54,120 nt of DNA from Ochrobactrum sp. RH2CCR150 (GCA_014138095.1 JACGXE010000022.1:1-54120), one strand, 5' to 3'; counted from the first letter of the stretch, positions 7,992-16,699 are shown. Numbers and translations are program-made. Notes: generated by a model from the letters alone, not told the origin.

Positions 7992-8966
7992 TTATTTCAG
8001 CGTTGCGAGAGCAGCGGAGCGGATTTTTTCCGCATTGGGCAACATCGCAATTTCCAGCGGTTCTGAATAAGGAATGGGCATATCCGGCAGGGTGACGCGA
8101 GCGACGGGCGCATCGAGATCGTCAAATGCGTGATCCATGATCGTCGCGGACAACTCTGCCGCATAGCCACAGAAACGCCAGCCCTCGTTCACCACCACGG
8201 CATGATGCGTCTTGGCAATGGATCCCTTGATCGTGTCGAGATCGAGCGGACGCAGGGAACGCAAATCGATGACTTCCGCCGATACGCCGTCTTTGGCAAG
8301 CAGTTCTGCGGCCTTGTTCGCTTCTATGACCATTTTGGACGTGGCAAAGATCGAAATATCGGTGCCGTCACGGGTAATGGCAGCCTTGCCCAGCGGTACG
8401 ACGATATCGCCGTCGGGAACATCGCCACGAATGTTGTAGAGAAGCTTGTGTTCGAGGAAGACGACCGGCTGGTCATCACGAATTGCTGCCTTCAACATGC
8501 CTTTCGCGTCTGCCGGGGTGGATGGGGCCACGACCTTGATACCGGGAATATGTGCGAGCATGGAATCGAGCGCCTTGGAATGCTGCGCGCCGGCTCCAGC
8601 CCCGCCGCCACCCTGCGTACGCAACACGAACGGCATTTTGACCTGATCATTCCAGATGTAATTATAGATGGAGGCCTGGTTAACGAGCGCATCCAATGTC
8701 AGCGGTATGAAATCCGCATACATGATTTCCAGGATAGGGCGGGTTCCGGTCATTGCGGCGGTCACGGCCATGGCGGTCAGTGCCTGCTCGGAAATGGGCG
8801 TGTCGCGAACCCGGCTTTCGCCAAACTCGTCCATCAAGCCTTTGCTCACTTTAAAGACACCGCCATAGCGGCCGATATCTTCACCAAACAAAAAGACTGA
8901 AGGGTCTGCGAGCATTTCTTCCCGAAGAGCAGCATTCAGGGCTTCGGCATAACGCATAAGGGCCAT
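7992..8966 (-). CDS. acoB: Thiamine-diphosphate dehydrogenase E1 beta subunit (acetoin/2-oxo acid type)
   Basis: 324 residues, the standard E1-beta length. It opens with RYAEALNAALREEMLADPSVFLFGEDIG and carries GRYGGVFKVSKGL, the conserved RVRDTPISEQ segment and QTQ-like GGGGAGAGAQHSKALDSM. The C-terminal transketolase-type domain (VVVNEGWRFCG, MPIPYSEPLE) completes the fold. It forms the alpha2beta2 E1 with the upstream gene, decarboxylating or cleaving a 2-oxo acid or acetoin-like substrate. The start lies two bases beyond the acoA stop, so translation is coupled. Confidence 0.9.
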   Translation of the reverse strand: MALMRYAEALNAALREEMLADPSVFLFGEDIGRYGGVFKVSKGLMDEFGESRVRDTPISEQALTAMAVTAAMTGTRPILEIMYADFIPLTLDALVNQASIYNYIWNDQVKMPFVLRTQGGGGAGAGAQHSKALDSMLAHIPGIKVVAPSTPADAKGMLKAAIRDDQPVVFLEHKLLYNIRGDVPDGDIVVPLGKAAITRDGTDISIFATSKMVIEANKAAELLAKDGVSAEVIDLRSLRPLDLDTIKGSIAKTHHAVVVNEGWRFCGYAAELSATIMDHAFDDLDAPVARVTLPDMPIPYSEPLEIAMLPNAEKIRSAALATLK

Positions 8967-8968
8967 GT

Positions 8969-9964
8969 TCAGTGCGCCTCACTATAAGGATTGCATTTGT
9001 CATCGATGCTAAATTCAGGCAGCGGGTCTGCCAGCGCAGCTGCAAATGCGGTGTCGATTTCAGTGCGTGCAGCCGTTTCGATTTCCACCAGCCTTGCTTC
9101 ATCGACTTCAGACAGCAAGGCTTTTCGGGAGACGATCAGCGGATCGCGTTCTTTCCAATGCGCGATGTCCTCGGGCTTTTGATAGCCGCCCATATCCGAG
9201 GTCGAGAAACCTTCAATGCGATAGGTTTTGCATTCGACCATGCCTGGACCTTCACCCCGGCGGGCGCGCTCGACCATGGTCGAAACGGCGCGGTAAACCG
9301 CGACAGCATCGTTGCCGTCAACGATCTCTGCCGGAATGTCGTAACCGGCGGCGCGGATGGAGAGATCCTGCACCGGCGATTGAACTTCCGTTGGGACCGT
9401 CAGGCCGAACTGATTATGTTCGAGCACGAAGACCACCGGGAGTTTCCAGAGACCAGCCATGTTCATCGCTTCATGGCAGATACCGGTTTGGGCCGCGCCA
9501 TCGCCGAAGACGCACATGGCGACGCCCTTTTGACCGAGTACCTGCATTGAAAGCGCCATGCCGGTTGCTGCCGGAATACCGGCACCGACAATCGCATTGC
9601 CACCGATGACGCCCTTGTCTGCATCGGCAATGAGCATGTGACCCGCGCGACCGGCACATGCACCTGTTGCACGTCCGAGAATCTCGGCGATGACAGGGTG
9701 AGGCTCCATTCCCTTGCCGAGATAGACCGAATGCCCGCGATGGGTTGTGGCGACCTTGTCGCTGATTTCGAGTGTTGCCGTTGCTGCAACGCCAACGGCT
9801 TCCTGACCATCGCAGCGATGAATCGGGCCGCGCGTGCGACCTTCCTTATGCAAGGCGCCCAAGCCTTCTTCGAGATGCCGGACAAGCAGCATCTTCCGAT
9901 AAATTTCGAGGTGTTCCTCGGTCGAGGGAGTGTTTTTCACGAATGCCTCCAATTGAGTTGCCAT
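8969..9964 (-). CDS. acoA: Thiamine-diphosphate dehydrogenase E1 alpha subunit (acetoin/2-oxo acid type)
   Basis: 331 residues from the ATG at 9964. A longer frame reaches 10027, but its start would place the operator at 9975-9990 inside the gene and it lacks the family N-terminus. The thiamine diphosphate motif runs from GDGAAQTG through CHEAMNMAGLWKLPVVFVLEHN. RTRGPIHRCDGQEAVGVA and ATTHRGHSVYLGKG are typical E1-alpha segments. It is first gene of the seven-gene minus-strand operon and divergent from an SDR gene. Whether it acts on acetoin or on a pathway-derived 2-oxo acid cannot be decided from sequence. Confidence 0.88.
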   Translation of the reverse strand: MATQLEAFVKNTPSTEEHLEIYRKMLLVRHLEEGLGALHKEGRTRGPIHRCDGQEAVGVAATATLEISDKVATTHRGHSVYLGKGMEPHPVIAEILGRATGACAGRAGHMLIADADKGVIGGNAIVGAGIPAATGMALSMQVLGQKGVAMCVFGDGAAQTGICHEAMNMAGLWKLPVVFVLEHNQFGLTVPTEVQSPVQDLSIRAAGYDIPAEIVDGNDAVAVYRAVSTMVERARRGEGPGMVECKTYRIEGFSTSDMGGYQKPEDIAHWKERDPLIVSRKALLSEVDEARLVEIETAARTEIDTAFAAALADPLPEFSIDDKCNPYSEAH

Positions 9965-9974
9965 ATTAAATACA

Positions 9975-9990
9975 AAAGTGTCGACACTTT
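9975..9990. promoter_or_regulatory. Predicted GntR operator, acoA/SDR divergent promoter
   Basis: AAAGTGTCGACACTTT is a perfect 16-bp palindrome and the best copy of the motif found at four places in the cluster. It lies 11 bp before the acoA start and 49 bp before the SDR start, so one bound dimer could block both. Confidence 0.75.
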
Positions 9991-10038
9991 GCAAGAGGGT
10001 GTGCAAGATTAGGAACACATTCAACAAAGGAGAAGCCG

Positions 10039-10788
10039 ATGCGTTTGCGAGACAAGGTTGCAGTGATCACCGGGGGTGGTGCCGGCATTGGGGCGGCAGC
10101 GGTCGAGCTTTTTGTGGAGGAAGGCGCGCAGCAGGTGCTGGTCGTCGATCGCAATGCCGATCAGGCACGCGAGACGGCGCAACGTGTGGGCGCAGAAAGT
10201 TTTGGCGCCGACATATCGGATGAGACGCAGGTTGCAGCCATGACGGAAGCCGCGCAGCGGCTTTTCGGCCGCGTGGATATTCTGGTCAACAATGCCGGCT
10301 ACGGGATTCGCGGTTCGGTGGTGACAACGCAAGCGAATGATTGGGATGCCTTGATGGCGGTCAATCTCAAGGGCGTATTTCTCTGCGCGAAACACATCAT
10401 CCCGCTGATGGCAGCATCGGGTGGTGGTGCCATTGTGAACACGGCTTCAAACATTGCGCAGGTCGGCATTGCAGACCGCGCGGCCTATGTTGCGTCTAAG
10501 GGCGGTGTTGCCGCCCTGACGCGCGCGATGGCGCTGGATCACGTGGCCCAGAATATTCGGGTCAATGCGGTTGCGCCGGGCACGACCTGGTCCAGTTACT
10601 TTGACGAGATCGTTGCCAGGCACGATGACCCGGACGGCTTTGTCGCCGCCCTCAATGCTCGCGCTCCGATGAACCGCATGGCCCAGCCAAGAGAAATAGC
10701 ACATGCCATTCTATGGCTTGCCTCGGACGACTCATCTTATGCGACCGGGTCCATTCTCACCGTCGACGGTGGGATGACGGCCTGGTAA
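10039..10788 (+). CDS. Short-chain dehydrogenase/reductase (SDR)
   Basis: 249 residues. GGGAGIGAA at 12-20 binds the cofactor, VDRNAD suggests NAD preference, NNAGYG is near 85, the catalytic serine lies in NTASNIAQVG, and YVASKGG supplies the Tyr/Lys pair. It ends with the usual YATGSILTVDGGMTAW. AAAGGAGAA sits 7 bp before the ATG. It resembles 2,5-diketo-gluconate, 3-oxoacyl and similar dehydrogenases, so the substrate is open. It is the only plus-strand gene in this part of the cluster and shares the acoA operator. Confidence 0.85.
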   Translation: MRLRDKVAVITGGGAGIGAAAVELFVEEGAQQVLVVDRNADQARETAQRVGAESFGADISDETQVAAMTEAAQRLFGRVDILVNNAGYGIRGSVVTTQANDWDALMAVNLKGVFLCAKHIIPLMAASGGGAIVNTASNIAQVGIADRAAYVASKGGVAALTRAMALDHVAQNIRVNAVAPGTTWSSYFDEIVARHDDPDGFVAALNARAPMNRMAQPREIAHAILWLASDDSSYATGSILTVDGGMTAW

Positions 10789-10795
10789 CATCCAC

Positions 10796-10831
10796 AACCC
10801 TCAGGCTGACGCGGCCATCCGTCTGAGGGTT
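10796..10831. terminator. Inverted repeat between convergent SDR and mutase genes
   Basis: AACCCTCAG (10796-10804) pairs with CTGAGGGTT (10823-10831) around an 18-base loop. It overlaps the last codons and stop of the mutase and lies just after the SDR stop, so it can serve both directions. There is no clear T run. Confidence 0.5.
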
Positions 10832-12543
10832 GCAAGCATATCGTCAAGATCGCCGCAAGGATAATAGCCGAGTTTTGAAATCTCCTGCGACACTTCAACG
10901 GGCAGACCGGAGTTTGAATCTTTCGGGACTTCGTTCAGCCGACCGCCCATCAAAACTGGGAGCTCAAGATTGCGTTCGTCCAGTACGGCCTTGACGGCCT
11001 TCGCATAGGTCAATGCAACACCGTTATAGGTGCTGATCGCGATGACATTTGCACCACTTGCAATGGCAGCGGTCACAAGCACTTCAGGATCGACAGCAAC
11101 GCCGGCATCGACGATATTGATTTCCATTCCTTCCAGTGCCTGCTCGACGAGATATTTACCGTGCTCGTGGACGTCGGTGGTTCCGATACACAAGGTAACC
11201 GACCGCGCCTCAACAAATGGGCTCTGCGCCGCCACCCAATGATCAGCTTTCTCGTTGAGTTCACGGGCCCATTCGGCATGGATGAGTGGTTTACGACCGC
11301 GTGCCGTTTCGATACCGGGACCGAAAAGAGCTTCCATACGCTTTGGCCCCATGCGGCGTATCGCCAACAAAAGCGCGGCCGGATCCTTCACGTCGACGCC
11401 CCGCGCCTCCATACCCTTGAGCACGGAATCGGCGAACTGTCTGCCTCCATCGACGAGCGTGTCGGCCATGGCCTCGGGTTTGGACCAATCATAGACCGGA
11501 TTGTAATAGGGAGCATGCAAGGTCAGACGATGCGCAAAGGTTTGCGCATCGATGATTTCGTCGACATCCGGTATGCGTTGGTTTTCGGTCACGGGAACCG
11601 GGTTGACCGCGTGTCCGCTCGGCCAGCGGCCAAGGGCCAGTATGTCTGCGAGAAGATAGCTGGACAGGCTCGCATAGTTCCCGGCGGGGGTCGACTGATA
11701 GGCAACCGTATTGCCGAAGATCATGGTGCCCGGCGTATCGCTGATCCGCGTCAAGGCGGCATGGAACGCTGTCCGCGACAAGGGATCGCTGAAATGATGA
11801 CCGTAGCAATGCGCAAGTTTTGCGCCGATCAGATCCTCAATGATGTATTTTTCAATCAGTACCATACCGAGTGCGCAGGCCATGTCGATGAAAAGCCCGG
11901 CGAAACCATCATCCAGATTGGAGTGGACCAGAACCTCGGCATCCTGCGCTGCGATCAGTCCCAACGCAGTGACAGTTGCTTCGGTTGTCGCGACATCGTC
12001 GTCCCAGTAAGGAAGACGAAAGGTGAAATACTGACCGAGATTTCCAACGGCGGTCGCACCGGCGGCCAGGGCCGCGCGGGTATTCTCAACAGCGCCGGGC
12101 AGGCCGAGCATGAAGTCGCCGAAATGTGCTGCCGCTGGCGCCGCATTTGTGATCCGGGCGAAATCTTCCGGTCCCGACAGGACAATGCCAGTGCCGCGCG
12201 ATGCTTTCGCGCGCATGGCTTCCGGGTACCCCATCGACCAGTCGAGCGTTATGCCGAAACGGTCGACGGTTATGCCGCTCTTCAGACATGTGCCGTGAAC
12301 TTCGGCGATGGCTTCAATCGTCCGGTTGACGTCACGAAAGCCGATATGCGCGTGTTGCATCACACGATTTTCGGCAATTGATTTTCGCTTCCATGCCAGT
12401 TCCGAGGAAACGTTCTTTTCGGAAAGGAAAAGACACGGGCCGACGCGCCAGTCACGCGCCATGGCACGGCCATTCGCGAGCAGATCGGCGCCTGGCGTCA
12501 AACGCGTATCCGTCAGATTGATGATCGGTTCGGGATTGTTCAT
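10801..12543 (-). CDS. Adenosylcobalamin-dependent mutase-like protein with fused C-terminal B12-binding domain
   Basis: 580 residues from the ATG at 12543, which overlaps the end of the preceding gene's transcript region by the AATG context. Residues about 450-580 form a B12-binding domain of the base-off/His-on class: TDVHEHG at 456-462 gives the DxHxxG motif, S504 lies in AISTYNG, and MGG at 532-534 closes it. The first 440 residues look like a TIM barrel (GATAVGNLGQY, EVLVHSNLDDGFAG, HCYGHHFSDPLSR) of the glutamate mutase E or 2-methyleneglutarate mutase kind. This layout, with barrel first and B12 domain fused at the C-terminus, is known for 2-methyleneglutarate mutase. It therefore probably performs a radical carbon-skeleton rearrangement. 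The substrate is not evident. It is the last gene of the cupin operon. Confidence 0.75.
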   Translation of the reverse strand: MNNPEPIINLTDTRLTPGADLLANGRAMARDWRVGPCLFLSEKNVSSELAWKRKSIAENRVMQHAHIGFRDVNRTIEAIAEVHGTCLKSGITVDRFGITLDWSMGYPEAMRAKASRGTGIVLSGPEDFARITNAAPAAAHFGDFMLGLPGAVENTRAALAAGATAVGNLGQYFTFRLPYWDDDVATTEATVTALGLIAAQDAEVLVHSNLDDGFAGLFIDMACALGMVLIEKYIIEDLIGAKLAHCYGHHFSDPLSRTAFHAALTRISDTPGTMIFGNTVAYQSTPAGNYASLSSYLLADILALGRWPSGHAVNPVPVTENQRIPDVDEIIDAQTFAHRLTLHAPYYNPVYDWSKPEAMADTLVDGGRQFADSVLKGMEARGVDVKDPAALLLAIRRMGPKRMEALFGPGIETARGRKPLIHAEWARELNEKADHWVAAQSPFVEARSVTLCIGTTDVHEHGKYLVEQALEGMEINIVDAGVAVDPEVLVTAAIASGANVIAISTYNGVALTYAKAVKAVLDERNLELPVLMGGRLNEVPKDSNSGLPVEVSQEISKLGYYPCGDLDDMLATLRRMAASA

Positions 12544-12544
12544 T

Positions 12545-13342
12545 TTATCTAACCGTTCGGGATATGAACTGTCGAATGACAGACGCAAATTTATCTGGAT
12601 TAGCGAGCGGATGAAAATGCGCTCCTGGCACGCAAATCAAGGTCGCATCCGGTATGGCAGTTGCAATCTTTTCCGAAAGGGCCGGAGGCGTCAGAATATC
12701 GTCCGTCGAGGATATGACCTGCACGGGCCGCCGGATATTGGGTAGGTCCGCCAGCCGATCATGGTCGAGCAGCATGCGAATACGCGCTGCTGTTACCGGA
12801 AAAGGTGCAAGACTTTGTCGGGCCTCGGCGATTCCCGTGCTGCATATATCTCGGTTTTGGGCAATCCACTCGGTGGTGTGCCCAAATATATAGGTCAAGC
12901 GCTGGTATGTCTCTGCCAGACCCGCATCCAATAATTCCGCACGGGCATTAAAGAGCATTTGAAATCGTTCGTCTGATTGAGCCCAAGAGCTGCTGATCGT
13001 ATAGCTTAGGCCCACCTCAGGGTGATCAAGCGCAATGACCTGCGTAACTGCGCCACCTGTCGAGTGACCGACGATGTGAACGGGCCGGTCGAGTTCACGT
13101 AGGATACCGGCGATGTCACTTGCAATAAGCGGTATTGAGTATGGTTTATCTGGCCGGTCGCTTTGCCCGGCGCCCCGGTGGTCCGGTACGATCAACTGAA
13201 AATTGTCTTCCAGTCGCTTAACGACGCCATTCCAGAACCGGCCATCGCCGCCCAGACCCGGGATAAGGACAATGGAAGGGCCATTTTGACCGAACAACCG
13301 GTAGTGAATGCGACATCCGTCTTGGGCAATGTAATATGGCAT
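12545..13342 (-). CDS. Alpha/beta hydrolase
   Basis: 265 residues, a common length for single-domain esterases and enol-lactonases. The oxyanion region is IPGLGGDGRFW, the nucleophile elbow GHSTGG, the acid lies in SSTDDILTPP and the histidine in GAHFHP. Residues 45-75 (VPDHRGAGQSDRP) match the 3-oxoadipate enol-lactonase and haloperoxidase-like group. It starts in the stop codon of the previous gene and ends one base before the mutase start, so the four genes are tightly coupled. It may hydrolyse an ester, lactone or C-C bond in the pathway. Confidence 0.85.
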   Translation of the reverse strand: MPYYIAQDGCRIHYRLFGQNGPSIVLIPGLGGDGRFWNGVVKRLEDNFQLIVPDHRGAGQSDRPDKPYSIPLIASDIAGILRELDRPVHIVGHSTGGAVTQVIALDHPEVGLSYTISSSWAQSDERFQMLFNARAELLDAGLAETYQRLTYIFGHTTEWIAQNRDICSTGIAEARQSLAPFPVTAARIRMLLDHDRLADLPNIRRPVQVISSTDDILTPPALSEKIATAIPDATLICVPGAHFHPLANPDKFASVIRQFISRTVR

Positions 13343-14169
13343 CAGCTCATTCCATCCAGGTGCAGGAACTTACGCAATGTAGATGCGAGGCTTAGCGCGG
13401 TTATCGCCGATGTTTTTGGATTGAACGGCGATGGTACGTTTTCAAAACGCATGAACGCGGTGCCTGCGGCGCTCTCCGCTTCGATTTCATGCGTATTGCC
13501 CTTTGCCTTCGGATCGGCCAGAACGCGAACGGCCAGTGCACGTGGTCGTATCGCCAGAGAAAGGGCGAGGGCTGCATTGAGGTTTTGCGGATAAAGACGC
13601 GCCGCTTCCGCCGGAGAGCCCTCGAAGAGTACCACCGGATCGGTCTCGCAAACAAGTTCTCTTTCCTGCAGCTCGGCCTTCCATGCCGCTGGCGGCTTTC
13701 TGGACGTATAGCGGATGCGGGCGTCCTCAAGCGGTGCAATTGCCGACAGGTAATCCAGTCCGCCGACAGCGCCTGACGGAAATATCAGCGACGCTGCGGT
13801 GTTGCGGTGGGCTTGCGTGAGCGTGAGGAGAAATTTTTCATCGGCAAGGGCGCCGACCGAGGCCGCAATGACGGGAATGCCCGCTTCGAAAATTACGGGC
13901 ACATAATCGGTCAGAGCGGTTTGGCCAGCAGCTTCAATCACGACACAGGGTTTGGAATTGATGAGTTCATGGAGGTGGTGAACAAATGTGATGTTCTGGG
14001 CGGCATCGTGAACGCGGCTCGATGCGCGGGTATAGACGACCCATGCCACCCCTTCATGTGCAAAATTATTTAGAAGTTCGCGTGCAATCGCTCCGAATCC
14101 GATAAGGCCGATTGTAAACGATTGCGAGAATTCCGATGAAATCGGCCCTGACTGAAACTGCTGTGCCAT
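13342..14169 (-). CDS. L-aspartate dehydrogenase-like protein (NadX/DUF108 family)
   Basis: 275 residues. The N-terminal NAD fold is TIGLIGFGAIARELL at about 19-33, then VVIEAAGQTAL. The C-terminal domain has FPSGAVGGLDYLSAI, the conserved SGA(I/V)GGLD motif of aspartate dehydrogenase, and TRKPP/SRKPPAAW. Aspartate dehydrogenase interconverts aspartate and oxaloacetate/iminoaspartate with NAD(P). Here the gene sits away from nadA/nadC and inside a catabolic operon, so it may deaminate a related amino acid. Five bases separate it from the upstream cupin gene. Confidence 0.85.
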   Translation of the reverse strand: MAQQFQSGPISSEFSQSFTIGLIGFGAIARELLNNFAHEGVAWVVYTRASSRVHDAAQNITFVHHLHELINSKPCVVIEAAGQTALTDYVPVIFEAGIPVIAASVGALADEKFLLTLTQAHRNTAASLIFPSGAVGGLDYLSAIAPLEDARIRYTSRKPPAAWKAELQERELVCETDPVVLFEGSPAEAARLYPQNLNAALALSLAIRPRALAVRVLADPKAKGNTHEIEAESAAGTAFMRFENVPSPFNPKTSAITALSLASTLRKFLHLDGMS

Positions 14170-14173
14170 GTCT

Positions 14174-14716
14174 TTATGACTTGCTTTGGTTTACCGGATC
14201 GAACTTGTCGTCAAGATCTGCGCCGAACACGGTCTGGCGCTCGATTTCCAGCACGTTTTCAGGACGTGGGAAATTGGACGGGACGCGATCACCGGGCTTG
14301 CGCGGTTTACCGATCATGCGGAAGAAATGTTCCAGACCGTTTGGAACAATCAGCCAGACCCAACGCATGGGCGCTTCGCCATCGTTGATAAACATATGTC
14401 GTGTTGATTTTGGAATGAAGACGGCGCTGTCCGGCCCCAGTTCGTATTCCTTGCCGGCGATGACCGTGCGTCCTTTGCCCTCGATAACGAAAACGGCTTC
14501 CTCATGCTCTTCGTGCGTGTGTTCCCGAACATACCCACCCGGTGCAAGGGATTGAGTGCCCATTCCAAAAGGGTTTTCCATGTCTACAAGGTGGGGAGCC
14601 AGCGCGACGCTGACATACCCGTTCGCCGGTACCGGTTGCCAATAGCTTTCGCGATCCTGCGGATTTGAAACATAGACCCCGATGGGTGCCGATGCAGATT
14701 GGATACTGTCTTCCAT
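14174..14716 (-). CDS. Cupin-domain protein
   Basis: 180 residues. A single cupin barrel at about 55-130 has the metal motif HTHEEHEEAVFVIEGKG (two His and a Glu) and the second motif HMFINDGEAPMRWVW, where the final metal histidine lies in RHMF. The C-terminal tail (PENVLEIERQTVFG) is not recognised. It could be a dioxygenase, an isomerase or a small-molecule sensor; cupins of this size often act on acids in catabolic operons. First gene of the four-gene minus-strand operon. GGGAA precedes the ATG by 7 bases; a GTG one codon earlier is possible. Confidence 0.8.
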   Translation of the reverse strand: MEDSIQSASAPIGVYVSNPQDRESYWQPVPANGYVSVALAPHLVDMENPFGMGTQSLAPGGYVREHTHEEHEEAVFVIEGKGRTVIAGKEYELGPDSAVFIPKSTRHMFINDGEAPMRWVWLIVPNGLEHFFRMIGKPRKPGDRVPSNFPRPENVLEIERQTVFGADLDDKFDPVNQSKS

Positions 14717-14772
14717 CACTCAATTCCCGATTGGTTTGCCTGGGTATTATAGGAACAAATGGTAATCTGCAA

Positions 14773-14798
14773 AAAGTGTAGACACAATAGTAGACAGA
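14773..14798. promoter_or_regulatory. Predicted GntR operator, cupin/flavoprotein divergent promoter
   Basis: AAAGTGTAGACACAAT (14773-14788) matches the motif at 9975, and a partial second site AGTAGACAGA follows at 14789. It lies between the divergent starts at 14716 and 14846. Confidence 0.65.
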
Positions 14799-14845
14799 TA
14801 AAATTTTCTTGGTTTATAACTGACATACGAAAGCAGGGGATTGCT

Positions 14846-16459
14846 ATGAAGAACTACGATGTCATTGTCATTGGCACGGGATCGGCGGCCTGTTCCGCCG
14901 CTTTGCGAGCCGCCAAGGGTGGTCTTAAAGTTCTGGCGATAGAAAAGACCCCCAAACTTGGCGGTACGTCAGCCATGTCCGGTTCTGGCGTGTGGATTCC
15001 GGCGAACCACATAGCGGCGGCTGAAGGTGTGGCGGACAGTCAGGAGGAAGCGCTGGCCTACCTGCGTGCCGTCCAGCCCGCCGACTGGGGCGACAAGGAA
15101 GATGCGCGCCACGCGGCCTTTGTCAGGAATGCTCCGGCAATGCTGAAATTCATCACGGAGAATACGCTTATCGATTTTCGGCTTATTGATGAGCCAGATC
15201 CCTATGTCGAAGCGCCGGGCGGGAAAAAATATGGACGCATGATGTCTCCGCGTCCATTGAGTCGCCGGCTTCTCGGCAAATATGCCAAGCACATTCGCCG
15301 GTCTACCCTGCCTCACAGCTTCACATATCAGGAAAACGTCACTCTCGATCTGTACCATACCCCCTTTCGCGCGGGCCTCAAGATGTGGCCGAAGCTTCTC
15401 TGGCGGTGGCTTAACAATGCAGGTGCTCAGGGTACGGCATTGATGACGGGTTTGTTAAAGGGCTGTCTGGATAATGGCGTTGAGTTCCGGCTTGCAACGC
15501 GCGCAGTTGGCCTCGTACAGGATGATACCGGGCGTATCACCGGCGTAGAAGTCGACAGTCATGGCAAACGTGAAACCGTTTCTGCTCGTCGTGGTGTTAT
15601 CATCGCTTCAGGCGGTTTCGAATGGGACAAGGAGATGCGGGAAAAATACTTTTCCGGCCCATTTGATCGTATTGGTACGCCATCCGGTAACGAGGGGGAC
15701 GGCCAGAAAATGGCCGCGACGGTCGGTGCGCATATGGATCACATGGAGCAAGCCAATGTCTATGCCTGTCTGCCGACCCGATACGAAGGCAAACACTATG
15801 GGCTTCCGATCAATTTTCTGTACGAACCACACTCGATTGTTGTGAACCGCTATGGAAAGCGTTTTGTGAGTGAAGCGCATTTCAACAGCGGTGAAGCCAT
15901 CGATTTACGCAATGACGATGGTTCTCCGGTTCATCTGCCATGTTACATGATCGGCGATCATCGTTTCCTGCGCACGTCGTTTCCTTTCCGCTGGTATGCT
16001 TCTTACGAACCGGACTGGATCAAGAAAGCCGATACTATCGAAGAGCTTGCCGCAAAGCTGGGGCTGCCTGCGGCAGAACTCCGCCGGACGATTGAACGCT
16101 GGAATGATTTCTGCGCGAAGGGACGCGACGATGATTTCCATCGCGGTGAAAACTATTGGGAACACAAGAAGGACGGTGGCGACAAGGATGGTTCTATCCG
16201 GCTGAAACCGATCGACAAGGCGCCTTATATCGGTGTGTCGATGAACCGCTCGATCATTGGCACCAAAGGCGGCCCTCGAACGAACGAATTCGGGCAAGTC
16301 GTGCGGAAAGACGGTTCCATCATTCCTGGCCTCTACGCAGCAGGATTGGCAATGGCGAATCCGATCGGTACCCGCGCGGTGGGGGCCGGCACGACATTGG
16401 GGCCTAATCTGACGTGGGGCTTCATTTCAGCCGAGACGATATTGAAGCAGAACGGTTGA
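14846..16459 (+). CDS. FAD-dependent dehydrogenase of the fumarate reductase/3-ketosteroid dehydrogenase flavoprotein family
   Basis: 537 residues from the ATG at 14846, preceded by AGGGGA; a longer upstream frame would swallow the operator. The FAD fold is VIVIGTGSAACSAALRAAKGG near 6-26, followed by EKTPKLGGTSAMSGSGVWIP, which is typical of the 3-ketosteroid-delta-dehydrogenase branch. The C-terminus has the second FAD segment GLYAAGLAMANPIG..GAGTTLGPNLTWGF. Enzymes of this family introduce or remove a C=C bond next to a carbonyl or carboxylate. In context it could desaturate a pathway acid and feed electrons to quinone. No signal peptide is visible, so it is cytoplasmic. Confidence 0.85.
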   Translation: MKNYDVIVIGTGSAACSAALRAAKGGLKVLAIEKTPKLGGTSAMSGSGVWIPANHIAAAEGVADSQEEALAYLRAVQPADWGDKEDARHAAFVRNAPAMLKFITENTLIDFRLIDEPDPYVEAPGGKKYGRMMSPRPLSRRLLGKYAKHIRRSTLPHSFTYQENVTLDLYHTPFRAGLKMWPKLLWRWLNNAGAQGTALMTGLLKGCLDNGVEFRLATRAVGLVQDDTGRITGVEVDSHGKRETVSARRGVIIASGGFEWDKEMREKYFSGPFDRIGTPSGNEGDGQKMAATVGAHMDHMEQANVYACLPTRYEGKHYGLPINFLYEPHSIVVNRYGKRFVSEAHFNSGEAIDLRNDDGSPVHLPCYMIGDHRFLRTSFPFRWYASYEPDWIKKADTIEELAAKLGLPAAELRRTIERWNDFCAKGRDDDFHRGENYWEHKKDGGDKDGSIRLKPIDKAPYIGVSMNRSIIGTKGGPRTNEFGQVVRKDGSIIPGLYAAGLAMANPIGTRAVGAGTTLGPNLTWGFISAETILKQNG

Positions 16460-16610
16460 ACGGTCGGGACGGGTGAAAATCTCTACGCGTATGCCATAAT
16501 ATATTGAAATTATGGGTCTTTACAGAGAGGAACGCCGAGAGCGAACGACGCTTCCGACGAATGATACGTTGCATCTGAACGGAGAGGCCGGCAAACAAAA
16601 AAATGAACGC

Positions 16611-16627
16611 AATAGTGTAGACACTTT
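16611..16627. promoter_or_regulatory. Predicted GntR operator before the Liv-type transporter operon
   Basis: ATAGTGTAGACACTTT within 16611-16627 matches the palindrome at 9975 at all but two positions. It lies 73 bp upstream of the binding-protein start, inside the 240-bp gap that should hold the operon promoter. Confidence 0.65.
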
Positions 16628-16699
16628 CTTGACGTGCAACAAAATCTCTGCTTCCTTAAGCCTTCCAGTCTTTCGAAAAAAAACATCTAGGGGAATAAT

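Noticed and set aside
8130..8900. Plus-strand open frame of 256 codons
   Set aside because: Antisense to the E1 beta gene; no start signal.
9965..10027. Longer start for the E1 alpha gene
   Set aside because: The extension has no family similarity and would bury the best operator palindrome in coding sequence.
11161..12381. Long plus-strand open frame of 406 codons
   Set aside because: It lies antisense to the B12 mutase, which has clear motifs; high GC content makes such antisense frames common.
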